A DNA stretch of 64,000 nucleotides from the NCBI RefSeq assembly GCF_001449115.1, contig NZ_LAIJ01000009.1, positions 248,001 through 312,000 on the forward strand, given 5' to 3'. Below the pieces are notes generated by a model that was not told the DNA's origin, made no database searches, and saw nothing but the letters and a program-made list of their open reading frames with translations. This document shows, piece by piece, positions 9,817 to 17,554 of this stretch. How positions within the stretch are numbered: position 1 is the stretch's first letter; the number at the start of each line of letters is the position of its first letter. Source of the DNA: Occallatibacter gabretensis (lineage in GTDB: Bacteria > Acidobacteriota > Terriglobia > Terriglobales > Acidobacteriaceae). The position numbers and the translations under genes were made by a program.

Positions 9817-11117
9817 TGCGTCCTCCCGTGATCGCGCGGCTCGCTGGTAGCACGGCTGAGCATCTGTTTCAGGTCACCGGGGGCAATCCATTGATGATGC
9901 ACGGCGAGGTAAGCCTTCGCTGCAGGCGGATGGTCCGGCACATGGACAACCTTCACGTGATGCAGCCAGCGAAAGAATGCGCTTTCAACGCGGCCGCCGA
10001 GAAAGGACGACAGCGCCAGCAGTTCCCGCGGCCACATCTGCGGGGTGACTCGTTCGTGCGCCAGACCGGCCCACCGCACCAGCCCATCCGCTTTTGGCTC
10101 CACGCAAAGACCGCAGGACATCAGGTAATTCATGAATGCGCGAAGCTTCGTCAGATCCTGCGCCGGGTAGCACTCAAGCCCAATCTTCGGCATCACGCTA
10201 TCACCGACATCAATGTCAAGATCGATTCGCTCAACGAGCGGCGCCAGCTTGTCGACTGTCGCTTCGACTTCCCCGCGCGCGCCCTCCCAACCAATGGCTT
10301 CGAGATATTCCGGGATCTGCACACTCGCGAGGCCACGGACACAGAGCCGAGTTACCGCCGTGGCGCGCGACAGCATCAGGCCCACCTGGAAGATTCGCGC
10401 TCCTGCAGGCAGGAGGTTCACGCAGCATGCAACCTGGCGGCAAATGGATCGATCCAGCGGGCGGCCGAGCAGCAGAGGCAGTGCCTGGTCCGTCAGCCAC
10501 GCACAGTGCTCCGGCATGCGCTTCAATCTGCGCGCCGGTTCACGCCGCGCCAGCAGATTCGATCCAAGGAAAAGGCTCGGCACCGGGATGGAAGCGGGCT
10601 TTCCGTCCATATCAAATTCCATCCAGATGTTGTGCACTGCTTCAAAGAGAGGAGACGTGGGATCGTCCCACGCCCTGGAGAACGCAAACACTTGCTGCCA
10701 CACCGGGTGCTGGTTGAAGTTCGCCGGCAGACTCCGTCCCGGGCTCCGGTCCGTCAGTACCTCGCGACCGCCCTGGCTTGCTCTCGAACAGACCAGAAAA
10801 TCGGCAGTCGGCGCAAGGACGCCCAATGGACACTCGAAACCGAAGAAATCTGTCACGGCGCCGGGCAGCAAATTCGCGACGTGGCCAATCTCTGCGAGCG
10901 AATCTCGCGATATGAGGTCCGGGGAGACGTATGGGGCCGCAGCTGCTTCGATGTAATCGGCAACGGTGCTGTGCTGATCGCCGGGTACCTCGTCTCCGAA
11001 TATTCGCGATAAGGCGTCTTGGCCGGCCGATTCCCAGCGCGCTGCACTCGGCGCAGTGGCAACGCCTCGCGGGAGACTCTGGATTGGATCGAATGTAGCG
11101 CTCATCTCCATCTCCAT
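9813..11117 (-). CDS. Unrecognised protein encoded between LanM and TolC (possible maturation enzyme)
   Basis: About 434 residues with no signal peptide or membrane helix; I do not recognise the family. The best start is one of three in-phase ATGs (11117, 11111, 11105). ATG 11105 has GGAG six bases upstream, and the frame is open to GTG 11138 inside lanM. From residue 8 of the GTG frame (ATG 11117), notable segments are WMEFDMDGK (near 165), LDIDVGDSVMPKIGLECY (near 300) and HHVKVVHVPDHPPAAKAYL (near 388). These beta-rich pieces faintly recall ABBA-fold peptide or aromatic prenyltransferases, but that is pattern-level only. Its place between the synthetase and the exporter, with overlaps, suggests a role in modification or in presenting the peptide. 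Confidence 0.85.
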   Translation of the reverse strand: MEMEMSATFDPIQSLPRGVATAPSAARWESAGQDALSRIFGDEVPGDQHSTVADYIEAAAAPYVSPDLISRDSLAEIGHVANLLPGAVTDFFGFECPLGVLAPTADFLVCSRASQGGREVLTDRSPGRSLPANFNQHPVWQQVFAFSRAWDDPTSPLFEAVHNIWMEFDMDGKPASIPVPSLFLGSNLLARREPARRLKRMPEHCAWLTDQALPLLLGRPLDRSICRQVACCVNLLPAGARIFQVGLMLSRATAVTRLCVRGLASVQIPEYLEAIGWEGARGEVEATVDKLAPLVERIDLDIDVGDSVMPKIGLECYPAQDLTKLRAFMNYLMSCGLCVEPKADGLVRWAGLAHERVTPQMWPRELLALSSFLGGRVESAFFRWLHHVKVVHVPDHPPAAKAYLAVHHQWIAPGDLKQMLSRATSEPRDHGRTH

Positions 11118-11128
11118 GCGGTTGGGAA

Positions 11129-14100
11129 TCAGTTCCACAGAAACACCGAAGGAAATCTGTCAGGAGTGGCCGCGCGCAGAAATTCGTAGCCAATGCCCGA
11201 AACACCCTCGAATAAGCCGGGGAGAAATGTTTGCGCTGGAAGATGTGGATGGAGGCGGTATCCGCCGTCATTCGCGGCCTGACGCATCATACACGCTGCC
11301 TGACGCCGCGCCGTCTCTAGCGACGCAGTGCATTTCGAACGGCGGGCTTCTTCGAGCAGCGCATCGAAACGCTCCACTCGTCCGGGCAGCTCCTGGCCAT
11401 CGAATTGACTGGGCACATCCTCGGCCACAATCGGAGCTGCCTCTCTTACCGCTTCAGCGCCATGCAGAAATCGCGTTTCTCCAGTAGCCTCGAATAGCCG
11501 CTCGAATGCATACGCAACGCCCTGTCTTCCTGAGGCAAATCCGCTACCCATCTTGCGGTGCATCGCGTGCTGCCCGGCGCCTTCACCGGCGCTGCCTGAC
11601 AAAATCAGATCGCCGCATTGCAGGGCTATCTGTTTGTTGATCTCGGCCTGCAATGACAGAAGACCCAGAATCGCGCCAGCCAGCCCACCGAAAATGTCGA
11701 TTGGCGTCTCGTGATTCAAGAACTGCGGTCTGATGAGCGAAGCCGCACGGTGCGCCACCTGCAATGGAGTCTCGTCGTCGAGGAGTTTCGCGGCCCGCGC
11801 GCAGCCGTAGACAATGGATCCCAGGCCTGTCAGGCCGAGCGGCAAATCGTGAGCAGCGTTCTTCCTGCCGGATCGCAACCTCAACTCGTACGCAGCAATC
11901 AAGCGTTCGATGGGCTTGATCGCGGCCAAAGCGGTTTCGCGATATTTATCAATTCCTGTTGCCGCATGAATTGACGCCAGGAACAGCATGATGCCGCTGA
12001 CACCGTCGAACATTCCCGGCCCGAGCGGGCCAAAGTTGTAGCACCCGGAATTCGGCCGCCGCGAAATGCTGATCCACGTCGCACTGCCATCATCTCCGCG
12101 CACCGCTTCAGCCAAAATTCGATCAGCGATGCGGACAGCTTCATCCACCAGTTCGCTTTCTGACGCCGGCTGCATCCTGCAGGGCTGAGTGGCGGCCACG
12201 TTTCCGTTCGCGGGAGATGTTTGATGGCTCGCAATCTTCGCCGAAAACGATCCGCGAATAATCTGAATCTGCCGCTCCAGGTCATCGGCTCCAAGCCGCC
12301 GGAACCGGTCGAGAACACGCTCATAGCCCGATTGCACAAAACAGTTCTCGATCATGCCGGCAGGGCCCAGATCGAGGTTCCTCCTGCGCGGAGACACCGT
12401 AAAAAATGGAATATCGAGATCGCTCAGCGAGCGCTTCTCTGCCTTGAGGAACGGAGAGAATCTGCCGTGCGTTTCAGCGGCACCAAGCACGCGGGTCAAT
12501 ACTTCAAGCCCCACCGAGCGATCGGCGCCATCGCGCAACATCCCAGCATCCATCGAGTTCTTGAGGATAGAGAAGTACGTGGCTGTATCACGAAAGACGA
12601 GGCGCATGGGAGCATCAGCAAGTGCTTCGAGTGGTCCTCCCGCACTGAGGAGAGCTTCGCGCTGCGCCGTGAGCAGCGCGTACATTTCGCGAAACCCGGA
12701 CACGATATCTTCGACAAAGCGTCCGGGATCGGCCTGATCGCCGCTGGCGAATGGAACGTTCCCGTTTCGCGTCGCGCGCACTTTGACTGCCTGCCGCGTC
12801 AGGTCGTCAGTCGCGACCCCCTGCCACACCATCGCCTGTACTTCTTCACCGCCAACGCCACCGAGCGCGCTTGGATCATGGAGCTGTCCGCCGTGCGGTC
12901 GCCACCAAGGCAGCATACCCACGCGCAGGACTGAAGCATTCATCCATGACAAGGCTCGCGACTCTGCCCACGAGTCGCTTTCCTGCTCGACGCCGCTTTC
13001 GAGCGAGGGCACGATCAATGTCTCTGCATCAATCAGCATCGGGTGCTCGCCGGCCGCGATCAGATTTTCAGAATGAACATCGTTGCTCTCGAGCAAGTAG
13101 AAGAGGCAAAGCAGCATGCCGCTCCGCTTGTAGAACCGCGCTCGCGCAAGATCATCGGCCGGCGCACCATGCTCCACAAATTCAACCCAGCCGTATCCGG
13201 GGCGCACCAACACGTTCAGTCCCCTTAAAGGCAGGGTTGTTCCCGCTGCGTTCAACCACTCAAGCAGCTGGCTATACGCTTCTTCCGTCTCCAGGCTCTT
13301 CGGCTTGTAGACAATATTCAGCCCTGAAGTGAATGTGACGATCGTGACCGTGCGGCCGCCGTGATGAGGATCAGAGAGACCAGCCGCGAGACGTTCAACC
13401 TTACCTAACGCTCCCTCCGGCTGAAAGCTTGCTCTCAAGGCATCGAGATCGCTGGCGAGCCGTGTCAGAAATTCGGCACCGGCGTCGATCCAGTTGCTCA
13501 TCAGTTTCGCTACTGCCCGCGCAAGCACGCAGTACTCCTCAAAAAACGGCACCAGGCCGCCCGTCTGCATCTGGGCAATGAACAACTCATGGATCCGATT
13601 TGCGGGCTCGGCCGTCGCCTGCGGCAGCCGTCCTCGAAAAAGAGCCGGCTGGTACTTCATCCGGAAGAGCGAAAACTCCAGAATCAACGCAGAACTACAC
13701 GAGTTCACAAGCCAGGAGAGAAGTTTGCGCTCCATGCCGGCGTGAGCGCCATCACTCAGCAGCTGGTAAGCCGAACCCGTCATTTGCCGCAGCCGGCAAC
13801 TGGCTGCCTGCACAAACGGCTCCACGATTTGCTCAAACGGCCACGGATCTTCGGCGACACGAAAGCGCGAGCGCTCAGCCGGAGGCGCGGCTGCTGCGGC
13901 CAGCCCTTCGTTCAGCAACTCAATCCAGCCGGGAATTGCCACCTCTGGCTGGATCGGCCCCAGCGCCCTGCGCGCCTGCTCTTCGCTAATTCCTTGCAGC
14001 GCGAGCAGCTTTGCAAATCGGTCGCCGTCGCCCTGTGCCGCAACCTGTTTCCACCGTTCGATGCGTTGCTCGATCTTTTCCGGGTCCACAGCATCGTGCG

Positions 14101-14185
14101 GTGCAAACGCACCTGTTGCCAGACGCTCTTCCAGCGTGCTGGCTCGAGCCGCGATGTCTCTTGAAACCTCTGCGCTCAGCCTCAT
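11129..14185 (-). CDS. lanM: LanM-type class II lanthipeptide synthetase with a cyclase domain lacking zinc ligands
   Basis: A 1018-residue synthetase starting at ATG 14185 (ATGA overlap with the upstream stop). The kinase-like dehydratase half (about 1-620) is complete in the motifs I can read: SDPHHGG (271-277), YKPKSL (293-298), DVHSEN (369-374), the Asp of LIDAETL (386), and later FRDTATYFSIL. It should phosphorylate and eliminate Ser/Thr side chains. The LanC-like toroid (about 700-1018) starts normally (DIFGGLAGAILGLLSL; GFASG at about 882 instead of the usual GFAHG). From SQFDGQELPG it then jumps to the post-zinc region (ALLEEARR...LPGLFEGVSGIGY...FPSVFLW). The WCxG and CHG motifs that bind zinc and activate Cys are absent, with no frameshift. 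Thioether cyclisation is therefore doubtful. Confidence 0.95.
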   Translation of the reverse strand: MRLSAEVSRDIAARASTLEERLATGAFAPHDAVDPEKIEQRIERWKQVAAQGDGDRFAKLLALQGISEEQARRALGPIQPEVAIPGWIELLNEGLAAAAAPPAERSRFRVAEDPWPFEQIVEPFVQAASCRLRQMTGSAYQLLSDGAHAGMERKLLSWLVNSCSSALILEFSLFRMKYQPALFRGRLPQATAEPANRIHELFIAQMQTGGLVPFFEEYCVLARAVAKLMSNWIDAGAEFLTRLASDLDALRASFQPEGALGKVERLAAGLSDPHHGGRTVTIVTFTSGLNIVYKPKSLETEEAYSQLLEWLNAAGTTLPLRGLNVLVRPGYGWVEFVEHGAPADDLARARFYKRSGMLLCLFYLLESNDVHSENLIAAGEHPMLIDAETLIVPSLESGVEQESDSWAESRALSWMNASVLRVGMLPWWRPHGGQLHDPSALGGVGGEEVQAMVWQGVATDDLTRQAVKVRATRNGNVPFASGDQADPGRFVEDIVSGFREMYALLTAQREALLSAGGPLEALADAPMRLVFRDTATYFSILKNSMDAGMLRDGADRSVGLEVLTRVLGAAETHGRFSPFLKAEKRSLSDLDIPFFTVSPRRRNLDLGPAGMIENCFVQSGYERVLDRFRRLGADDLERQIQIIRGSFSAKIASHQTSPANGNVAATQPCRMQPASESELVDEAVRIADRILAEAVRGDDGSATWISISRRPNSGCYNFGPLGPGMFDGVSGIMLFLASIHAATGIDKYRETALAAIKPIERLIAAYELRLRSGRKNAAHDLPLGLTGLGSIVYGCARAAKLLDDETPLQVAHRAASLIRPQFLNHETPIDIFGGLAGAILGLLSLQAEINKQIALQCGDLILSGSAGEGAGQHAMHRKMGSGFASGRQGVAYAFERLFEATGETRFLHGAEAVREAAPIVAEDVPSQFDGQELPGRVERFDALLEEARRSKCTASLETARRQAACMMRQAANDGGYRLHPHLPAQTFLPGLFEGVSGIGYEFLRAATPDRFPSVFLWN

Positions 14186-15957
14186 TGGACCAGGCTCCCG
14201 CACACTGGCTCGTCCGCATAGGCCGGCAGGGCAAACGCAGCGATGTAGTCTTCCTGTTGCCTGCATTGATAGCGCGGATGGACCTTGGTCGCCGGACTGG
14301 CGTCAACGCGTTCCGCATCGGCAGGTGCACTGAGCGCAGAAACGGCGACTGCCGTGGCAATCGTCTGGTACGTATCGCTATACAGCCACAGCTCGTGGCG
14401 GCAACCGTTGACGTCCAGCATCTGCGGCGCGTTTGCAGCGTCGTCGTTTTCCGCATTGCTCGCAGCGCGAAAGGTTGAATAGAACGGCGTACACGCCGGC
14501 CACGCACCACTGCGCCGCTCGATCATCTCGGCCAGACGCAGCTGGCACATCTTCAGTTCGCGGCCGCTATAACCAAGGTTCGAGAGAGCAAGAATAGCGA
14601 AGCTCGTCGAAAGCGCTACATCGAACGGGCCGAATGAATGGTCCGGGTTCATACCGGCAAGAATCTCCTCAAGCAGCCTTTGCCGCAATCCTTTGGCGTA
14701 AGGATCGAGCCGAATGGCGCGCGCCAGCGCCCAATCCACGAGGTAGGGATTGGCAAAATACAATCCCGACCGCGTCTCGAATCGCTCTTCGAGATAGTTA
14801 AGCGAAGTCACGGCCGGCAGATCCGCTTCCGCGCGCAGCGCTCTCACCAGACACGTCGTCGCAAAATCTGGCTGGCACCAATGCCGGTTCGCATCGACGA
14901 TCTTCATCCGCCCGGGCTCGGCCGTCTGCGCCCACAGCTGTGGATAGTAGCCGCCTTCTCCGTCAGCAAATTGCTCGAGCGCTTCTATCGCCTCTGCATC
15001 CGGAACGGCCTGCAGCATCAGCACTGAATCCGTGGATGTAACCAGCCGCCCGGTATGAAAAGACCACAGCTTGCCCTGCCGGCCGGCCATAACCTTGGCC
15101 CGTAGTTTCGCAGTGGCCTCAGCACCCACATCGCCACGCTCATCGCCGGGATTTTGCTCAAGCGCGTGCAAAAGAAACCCCAGCGGCACCAGGTCGCCAT
15201 AACCAAAGGCGCGCAGCGGGAACGGAGGATGGCACGTCATCGGCAGGCACACCTCGGTGGAACGCAGCGCCAGCTCCGCGGCGGCGGCGAGGCCTCGTTT
15301 TTTTGCGTGCTCAATTCTGGACTCTGCCGCCTTGATCAACCCGGCCTCGAGCCCTGCATCGATCTCCCCATGATTCAGAAAAAACTCATTGCAGTTGCCC
15401 GTTCGCGAATACCCAGCGAGCGCACCCGCATGAGCGTGAACCGGGATGCGATTTTGGAACAAAGCGACGTAGCAACCGTCCTCTATGTAGCCGCCCTCGT
15501 ACTTTACGCCCACAGCTTGCAGTAGCTCGTAATGCTCTTCACTTGGCTTGCGATGAAAGATCGCGCGACCCTGCGCGTAGTGTTCCTGCGCCGTCAGGTG
15601 CAGCAGAACTGGCGGCAGCCCGGGTTTCTGCCCAAGGCCCAGGCAGTCCGCCTCATCCGGTGGAAGCATCTTCAGGTAACGCGCATAGCCTTCGAAGAGC
15701 GAGGTCTCCGGCGGCACAACCGCCCGGAGCGAGCCATCCTTGAACAGGTAGAGCGACGCATCGTTCTCCAGTGCGAAGAAGCGCCCCAACGGGCTCAGGA
15801 TTACGTGGCTCACTCCACTCAGATCCAGCTGCTCCGGCAGAAAGTACATCGCGCGGAACTGAGCGTCATCGATCCATCGACGAAAGGCCTGCAGCCTAAA
15901 CCACACCATCCAGTCCATAGAACCGGGCAGCGCTTTCAGGATTTCAATCATGTTCAC
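14182..15957 (-). CDS. Alpha/alpha-toroid-like protein of unknown function in the RiPP cluster
   Basis: A 591-residue soluble protein with no family I can name. The N-terminal 230 residues are unrecognised. The C-terminal 300 hold at least four copies of a D..(S/T)T...L.AL helix motif (about 308-318, 363-374, 446-460, 528-542). This is the signature rhythm of squalene-cyclase/prenyltransferase-like alpha/alpha barrels. No DxDD cyclase acid motif is visible. Start GTG 15957 has AGGAG seven bases upstream; ATG 15951 is the alternative. It overlaps lanM by ATGA, so the two are translationally coupled. Its upstream region resembles the repeated leader region of the precursor genes. LanC is also an alpha/alpha toroid, so a substitute ring-forming or scaffold role is conceivable but unproven. 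Confidence 0.82.
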   Translation of the reverse strand: MNMIEILKALPGSMDWMVWFRLQAFRRWIDDAQFRAMYFLPEQLDLSGVSHVILSPLGRFFALENDASLYLFKDGSLRAVVPPETSLFEGYARYLKMLPPDEADCLGLGQKPGLPPVLLHLTAQEHYAQGRAIFHRKPSEEHYELLQAVGVKYEGGYIEDGCYVALFQNRIPVHAHAGALAGYSRTGNCNEFFLNHGEIDAGLEAGLIKAAESRIEHAKKRGLAAAAELALRSTEVCLPMTCHPPFPLRAFGYGDLVPLGFLLHALEQNPGDERGDVGAEATAKLRAKVMAGRQGKLWSFHTGRLVTSTDSVLMLQAVPDAEAIEALEQFADGEGGYYPQLWAQTAEPGRMKIVDANRHWCQPDFATTCLVRALRAEADLPAVTSLNYLEERFETRSGLYFANPYLVDWALARAIRLDPYAKGLRQRLLEEILAGMNPDHSFGPFDVALSTSFAILALSNLGYSGRELKMCQLRLAEMIERRSGAWPACTPFYSTFRAASNAENDDAANAPQMLDVNGCRHELWLYSDTYQTIATAVAVSALSAPADAERVDASPATKVHPRYQCRQQEDYIAAFALPAYADEPVCGSLVQ

Positions 15958-16045
15958 GGTAACTCTCCTCGCTCCGTCGACGACGGCAGTTCACTCGGCC
16001 CGGCTCGCGCCTACGCCTGTATCCGCACCCGGCCCCTTGATTCGC

Positions 16046-16165
16046 CTACCAGCCAATCTTCTCTGCATTCAGCAGCGTTACTCCGGCTCCCGCAGCGGTT
16101 GCCGCCGAAAGAACGACCGATGCTATGAAGAACGCAACTTCCGTTCCGCCAGCAACACGCTCCAT
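16046..16165 (-). CDS. Leaderless mini-precursor peptide (MERVAGG plus 32-residue core)
   Basis: A 39-codon ORF: MERVAGG, then a 32-residue hydrophobic core beginning TEVAFFIASVV and ending EKIGW. The core has Ser/Thr residues, no Cys and a C-terminal Trp, exactly like the cores of the four full precursors. The 5' flank (GGAGGAGCG then ATGGA) matches that of the precursor starting at 17490, with the same spacing to ATG. The simplest reading is an in-frame deletion that removed about 80 leader residues and joined the start codon to the last leader residues (ERVAGG). Whether it is matured is unknown, since it has lost the region a LanM normally recognises. It could be a relic, a recombination donor cassette, or a peptide exported without modification. 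Confidence 0.75.
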   Translation of the reverse strand: MERVAGGTEVAFFIASVVLSAATAAGAGVTLLNAEKIGW

Positions 16166-16228
16166 CTCGCTCCTCCATTGCTCTAAATTCGTTACAACTT
16201 CGTCCGGTTCTGTTGAGCCCGTCTTTAC
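16166..16228 (-). repeat. Precursor 5' flank, type B, copy 1
   Basis: About 63 bases upstream of the mini-precursor, nearly identical to 17491-17554. It contains the shared stretch GTTGTAACGAATTTAGAGC (minus strand) and the GGAGGAGCG ribosome-binding site. It is a unit of the duplicated precursor array. Confidence 0.85.
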
Positions 16229-16241
16229 AAGGGGCCGGCCT

Positions 16242-16592
16242 TCACCAGGGATCGTTACGGGCCTGCATCATCCCCGTGCCAAACGTCAACACGCCGACGG
16301 TAATGGCCAGCGTGAAGATCGCGATGAGATCTGATCCGCCCGCCACTTTTTCCAGCTCCTCATCCGACAACTCGTTCAAATTCGTGGGAGGCAGCGGAAT
16401 GGTGAAGTGCAGCGTGTTCGCATCTTCCTGGTTGACCACGATCTTCAAACCGGCCGGCAGCTTCTGGCCTATGTGCTGCTCGAGCATCCCTTTGGGATCA
16501 CTCACCACCAGCTTCATGAACTCCGGGTCTTTCCAGCACTTCTCAATCAGCTTCGTTTCCAGGTCGCGGCGATTCGTCGTTGGCGTTTCCAT
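16242..16592 (-). CDS. NHLP-leader RiPP precursor, 30-residue core ending NDPW
   Basis: A 116-residue precursor. The leader (about 86 residues; TNRRDLETKLIEKCWKDPEF, then DPKGMLEQHIGQKLP, and LNELSDEELEKVAGG) is of the nitrile-hydratase-alpha-like (NHLP) type but lacks the CxxCSC metal centre of the enzyme. Cleavage after the double Gly would give a 30-residue core starting SDLIAIFTLAITV and ending QARNDPW. The core has five Ser/Thr, no Cys, and two Met. The only Cys of the precursor is in the leader (residue 19). It is 60-90% identical in leader to the other copies, while the core differs. Confidence 0.93.
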   Translation of the reverse strand: METPTTNRRDLETKLIEKCWKDPEFMKLVVSDPKGMLEQHIGQKLPAGLKIVVNQEDANTLHFTIPLPPTNLNELSDEELEKVAGGSDLIAIFTLAITVGVLTFGTGMMQARNDPW

Positions 16593-16653
16593 TTTTCTAT
16601 TTCTCCTCTTCCGCTGTGGGTAAAGTTGTGCAACCGCAGTTCATTCCGTGCCG
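16593..16653 (-). repeat. Precursor 5' flank, type A, copy 1
   Basis: About 60 bases upstream of the precursor at 16592. On the minus strand it has GCACGGAATGAACTGCGG, TTGCACAAC and a GAGGAGAAAT ribosome-binding region. It is homologous to 17002-17062 and 17911-17971. The block just beyond it (to about 16709) is also duplicated at 15995-16051, where it follows the stop codon of the mini-precursor. Confidence 0.8.
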
Positions 16654-16701
16654 GCCCGGCTCGCGCCTACGCTTGGATCCGCACCCGGGCCGTTGGTTCA
16701 C

Positions 16702-17001
16702 CTACCAGGCGGGATCCGAACCAAAAAGCGCGCCAATACCTGTTCCGCCCGCCACGTTTTCCAACTGCGCGTCTGACAACTCGCTCATTTTCGTTGGAGG
16801 CAACGGAATGGTGAAATGCAGCGTGCTCGCATCTTCCTCATGGACCACGATCTTCAGACCGGCCGGCAGTTTCTGGCCCGTATGCTGCTCCAGCATCCCT
16901 TTCGGATCACTCAACACCCGCTTCTTGAACCCCGGGTCTTTCCAGCACTTCTCAATCAGCTGCGTCTCTACGGCGCGGCGATTCGTCGTTGGCATTTCCA
17001 T
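16702..17001 (-). CDS. NHLP-leader RiPP precursor with short 13-residue core
   Basis: A 99-residue precursor. The leader is as in its neighbours (TNRRAVETQLIEKCWKDPGF, KMSELSDAQLENVAGG), with small departures near the cleavage site. The predicted core is only TGIGALFGSDPAW: 13 residues, no Cys, one Thr and one Ser, and a C-terminal Trp. It is far shorter than the 30-35 residue cores of its neighbours and may come from a core-internal deletion. GGAGGGA precedes ATG 17001. Confidence 0.9.
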   Translation of the reverse strand: MEMPTTNRRAVETQLIEKCWKDPGFKKRVLSDPKGMLEQHTGQKLPAGLKIVVHEEDASTLHFTIPLPPTKMSELSDAQLENVAGGTGIGALFGSDPAW

Positions 17002-17062
17002 TCCTCTATCCCTCCTTTTCCGTTGTTAGTAAAGTCGTGCGACTGCAGTTCATTCCGTGCCG
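17002..17062 (-). repeat. Precursor 5' flank, type A, copy 2
   Basis: Upstream of the 17001 precursor, homologous to 16593-16653 and 17911-17971. It overlaps the end of the leader-fragment ORF at 17050-17124, because the flank begins GGCACGGAATGA, which reads Gly-Thr-Glu-stop in that frame. Confidence 0.8.
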
Positions 17063-17124
17063 CCGGCAACGCGCTCCAACTCCTCATCCGGCAGCTCGTT
17101 CAGGTTGGCCGGAGCGGGCAGCAT
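17050..17124 (-). pseudogene. Fragment of a precursor leader ending in the double-Gly motif
   Basis: The 24-codon frame reads MLPAPANLNELPDEELERVA then GGTE and stops. It is the last part of an NHLP leader joined directly to the next type A flank, so no core remains. It starts on the base after the stop of the 17490 precursor. The ERVAGGTE stretch is the same as in the mini-precursor at 16046-16165, as if leader end and core had been split by recombination. Translation is possible but probably meaningless. Confidence 0.7.
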
Positions 17125-17490
17125 TTACCAAAATTCGGGGCCGGAGTAGGCAAGAGTGGCACCCAATCCGCCCGCGCTCGCCGCCACAGTGACGACGCCG
17201 ATGAGCAGAGAGATACCCAGGCTGATATCTGTTCCGCCTGCCACTTTTTCCAGTTCCTCATCCGACAACTCGTTTAAATTCGTTGGCGCCTGCGGAATGG
17301 TGAAATGCAGCGTGTTCGCATCTTCCTCGTGGACCACGATCGTTAGACCGGCCGGCAGTTTCTGCCCCGTATGCTGCTCCAGCATCCCTTTCGGATCACT
17401 CACCACCCGCTTCTTGAACTCCGGGTCTTTCCAGCACTTCTCAATCAGCTTCGTTTCCAGGTCGCGGCGATTAGTCGTTGGCGTTTCCAT
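17125..17490 (-). CDS. NHLP-leader RiPP precursor, 35-residue core ending GPEFW
   Basis: A 121-residue precursor. The leader has TNRRDLETKLIEKCWKDPEF, DPKGMLEQHTGQKLPAG and LNELSDEELEKVAGG. The core begins TDISLGISLLIGVVTV and ends YSGPEFW: 35 residues, rich in Gly, Ala, Leu and Val, with seven Ser/Thr, no Cys and a terminal Trp. GGAGGAGCGAT precedes ATG 17490 (type B flank). The hydrophobic composition suggests a membrane-active product. Confidence 0.93.
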   Translation of the reverse strand: METPTTNRRDLETKLIEKCWKDPEFKKRVVSDPKGMLEQHTGQKLPAGLTIVVHEEDANTLHFTIPQAPTNLNELSDEELEKVAGGTDISLGISLLIGVVTVAASAGGLGATLAYSGPEFW

Positions 17491-17554
17491 ATCGCTCCTC
17501 CATTGCTCTAAATTCGTTACAACTCCGTCCAGTTTCTGTTGAGCCCGTCTTTAC
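17491..17554 (-). repeat. Precursor 5' flank, type B, copy 2
   Basis: Nearly identical to 16166-16228 across about 63 bases, including the minus-strand stretch GTAAAGACGGGCTCAACAG next to the preceding precursor stop. It marks a duplicated unit. Confidence 0.85.

Noticed and set aside
9813..11117. Naming this protein a prenyltransferase.
   Set aside because: Only a loose beta-strand pattern supports it; no diagnostic motif could be confirmed.
13589..14164. Long plus-strand open frames across lanM, the lactonase and other GC-rich genes (for example 9804-11012 and 20022-20762).
   Set aside because: They are antisense shadows without family motifs; the minus-strand proteins are clearly recognisable.
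11129..14266. The loss of the LanM zinc motifs could have been caused by a frameshift hiding the missing segment in another frame.
   Set aside because: The reading frame is continuous from dehydratase to the conserved C-terminal end, and no WCxG or CHG segment is seen in the other frames of that stretch.
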